Origin: Chrysomallon squamiferum | Taxonomy: Eukaryota > Mollusca > Gastropoda > Neomphalida > Peltospiridae | Reading direction: 5' to 3' | Assembly: GCA_012295275.1 (NCBI GenBank) | Contig: CM022665.1 | Coordinates: forward strand, 23,195,002-23,242,501 | DNA length: 47,500 bases | Shown here: piece after piece, positions 45,456 to 47,500 of the stretch | Layout: every line of letters begins with the position of its first letter | Position numbering within the stretch: position 1 is the stretch's first letter | The notes under the pieces: generated by a model | Told to the model about the DNA's origin: nothing | Databases searched by the model: none | What the model saw: only the letters and a program-made list of their open reading frames with translations | Translations under genes and position numbers: made by a program

Positions 45456-45691
45456 ATGATGATCATGATAATAAAATTTTACTTACCCAGTGTCAACAAT
45501 GGTAATGCCTGTTGCCCCTGTTGCTGACACGACAATTTTGTCTACTTTGATTTTTGCTAAGTCTGAAAGCAGTCAATAATGTAATTCACACAAATGATTT
45601 TATATCAACTATGTAGTTCCTTAAGCTAGTATAAATATACCAAAAAAATTAATTCAATAGTGAAGATATACGTGGGTGGAGATATATATAT

Positions 45692-45783
<92 letters not shown>

Positions 45784-46133
45784 TGTGTGTGTGTGTGTGT
45801 GTGTGTCTCAAACGTACCACTGTTTCCAGTTAAAGTGAATGTAATTTGGGCTCCAACATTCTGGGTTAGTTCGGTAGGATTTGCAACCAGGCCAACTTGT
45901 CCAACTTCACCTGTTTCAGATACATCACCAAATCCCGTACTGTGAAAATAGGTAAGAATATTTAACAACGAAAATACTGCATAGATATGCACGTGTAATA
46001 CCAGTTATTAATAACAGGTAGAATAGTTGTCATTAGTAATTAATGATACATTTAAAATTTAATGTAACAGAACTATCTGACATTTGACTGAAACTGAATA
46101 TGTTCATTTATGCCAGAGATATATAAACAAACA

Positions 46134-46225
<92 letters not shown>

Positions 46226-47442
46226 TTTAAAATAAGAGTGATACAATTTACAAAATAAACGCTACTGTTTGCTTTGTTGTTCGCTATTACGATAGACAAT
46301 GAAACTTACGTGTCATCAACGTTGACAGTGGTCACTTTATATTCCTTTAAAATTTCACCGTCAAAAACACATTGGAAAACCACAACAAAATCAGCATCAG
46401 TGAGAACTGTGGAACTTTCTTTCACCACTAACTTCCTTTCCCACGTTTGCACAGTCTGTTATAAATAATAAATTACTGTTGTGATACTAGCAGTAGTAAG
46501 ACAAACAGCTGAAGGAAGAAGTGGAGAAGAAGTATAGCAATAGTGGTGACGGCAACAGTACTAATACCTTTAATAGTTGTAGTAGTAGTAGTAATTGTAG
46601 AAGTAGTAGTAGTACTAGTAATAATAATAGTATTGGTAGCAGTCATAATAGAAAAAGTTCGAATCAGTAATCATTCTGATAGAATTAGAGATAGATGTAG
46701 TAGCGATACATTATATAACAAAGTGAACAAAAAAAAATGAGAATAATAATAATAGTGCTGCTGCTGTTGATGATGATGATAATAATGTCAGTGAAAAGTA
46801 AATACAGTAATTTTCTCTATTTTCTTTTGTTTGTTGTTGTAAGTGTCCGCACAACACAGACAAAAATATACAAATGTGACAATAGACTAGTCAGCATTAT
46901 TATAATTTGTATCTGTGAGCAAGGACATCATTCTTAAAAATATAAGTGAAATAATAAGTCCGTTTCGTTTTCTTCTATTAGTGGAAAATGCCACTGATTA
47001 CAGAATCGCACGAAAGATTACGATTTGTGTATTGAACATTTTTCTGTTTTCATGATATTTAATTGTTTCTGTTTTATTTAACTTATCAGCCAAACGTTAT
47101 GTAACTGGTGTCATCCCTAGATCACATTCAGCAAAATTTCGAGAAAGAAATGTACCTTCATTAGTAAAATACATTAGGTTAATAGTATTTGTGTGTTTCG
47201 TCATCGAAGGCTAGTTTAGGAGAATTACAAAAAATAATTAAAAAAAAATAAATAAATACGTACTCCTGATACTGTTGGAGTAATATCACCACAAGTTGCG
47301 TCTGTGTGGGGTATTGTTTTAGTGAATGGTCCTGTTCCCGTGGCTGTGCATGCTGTTTGTCCCAAAACATAAATACCTCCGTTAGGAGTAAATGCAGGTG
47401 TTAGTGACACACTCATATCATCCTTTGAACATGTGACAGTAA
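43791..47442 (-). CDS. Gene C: EGF-ZP paralogue, 3' seven exons; continues past the window
   Basis: Exons 47264-47442, 46310-46455, 45818-45939, 45487-45562, 44928-45111, 44418-44511 and 43791-44008 correspond to gene B exons 4-10. They encode the ZP-N and ZP-C halves, furin site RRKR, membrane helix and tail (YEIPRMVASKH, stop 43791-43793). Exon 7 is 76 nt with GGGG and stays open, unlike gene B. The furin exon has lost one codon relative to B (STQI for STPQI), in frame. ZP exon 5 starts TVQTWERK instead of NVKTWERK. Introns as well as exons are almost identical to gene B, showing a recent duplication. The tail and 3' flank are of the Y type, unlike gene B (X type). The signal peptide and EGF exons should lie to the right of the window. 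Confidence 0.9.
45696..45806. repeat. (GA)n(GT)n tract next to the gene C exon 6 donor
   Basis: Orthologous to 24741-24830 in gene B and about 20 bp longer. It starts about 10 nt from the splice donor at 45817-45816. Confidence 0.95.
46137..46222. repeat. (GA)n in gene C intron 5
   Basis: Counterpart of 25168-25268 in gene B, shorter by about 15 bp. Confidence 0.95.
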
Positions 47443-47500
47443 CTGAAAATAAATGCAGCCCAAAAAACTAAATTTAATTTAAAACACAGGAAGCCAAGTA

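Overview
This is intron-rich, AT-rich animal DNA with many simple-sequence repeats. It is probably molluscan. The main genes have the architecture of mollusc EGF-ZP extracellular proteins (signal peptide, EGF-like modules, ZP domain, furin site, membrane anchor). A short palindromic dispersed repeat at about 12715-12800 also looks like one I associate with mollusc genomes. No prokaryotic or viral gene organisation is present. All credible coding exons are on the minus strand.

Layout. (1) About 3585-5434 (possibly to 6135) holds the 3' part of a multi-exon gene for an unrecognised protein with N-terminal Y-PDL/H-Y-G-EGR-type modules. (2) 8221-13147 is a complete ten-coding-exon EGF-ZP gene (gene A, 442 aa), with a noncoding first exon and a TATA/CCAAT promoter near 13.65-13.73 kb. 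(3) 16541-22834 contains duplicated 3'-flank segments (Y1, X1), an orphan copy of the terminal transmembrane exon (18781-18986) and an inverted piece of the same exon that forms a perfect 93-bp inverted repeat. (4) 22835-29598 is gene B, a paralogue of A with the same exon structure and its own TATA promoter near 31.54 kb, but with a one-base deletion in exon 7. (5) 31.6-37.4 kb carries a tandem duplication with long (GA)n tracts, two hAT-like MITEs and a tRNA-derived SINE just upstream. (6) 37.44-43.79 kb repeats segments X and Y (X2, Y2), with another orphan transmembrane exon truncated exactly at the X/Y junction (41561/41563). (7) 43791 to the right edge is gene C, nearly identical to gene B but with an intact exon 7. 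It leaves the window after its ZP-N exon.

How it fits together. The window shows an actively rearranging tandem array of membrane-anchored EGF-ZP genes. Such proteins are made as type I membrane precursors, are cut by furin-type proteases at a basic site just before the anchor, and polymerise through the ZP module into extracellular matrices. Mollusc shell-matrix EGF-ZP proteins and egg-coat ZP proteins are the closest known analogues; which role applies here cannot be read from DNA. The same terminal exon occurs six times (three in genes, two as orphans, one inverted), and breakpoints fall inside it repeatedly. Some exons of A and B are almost identical while neighbouring exons are clearly diverged, which points to gene conversion.

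Exon coordinates were placed by hand from splice sites and reading-frame continuity. Identity levels are by-eye comparisons, not alignments.
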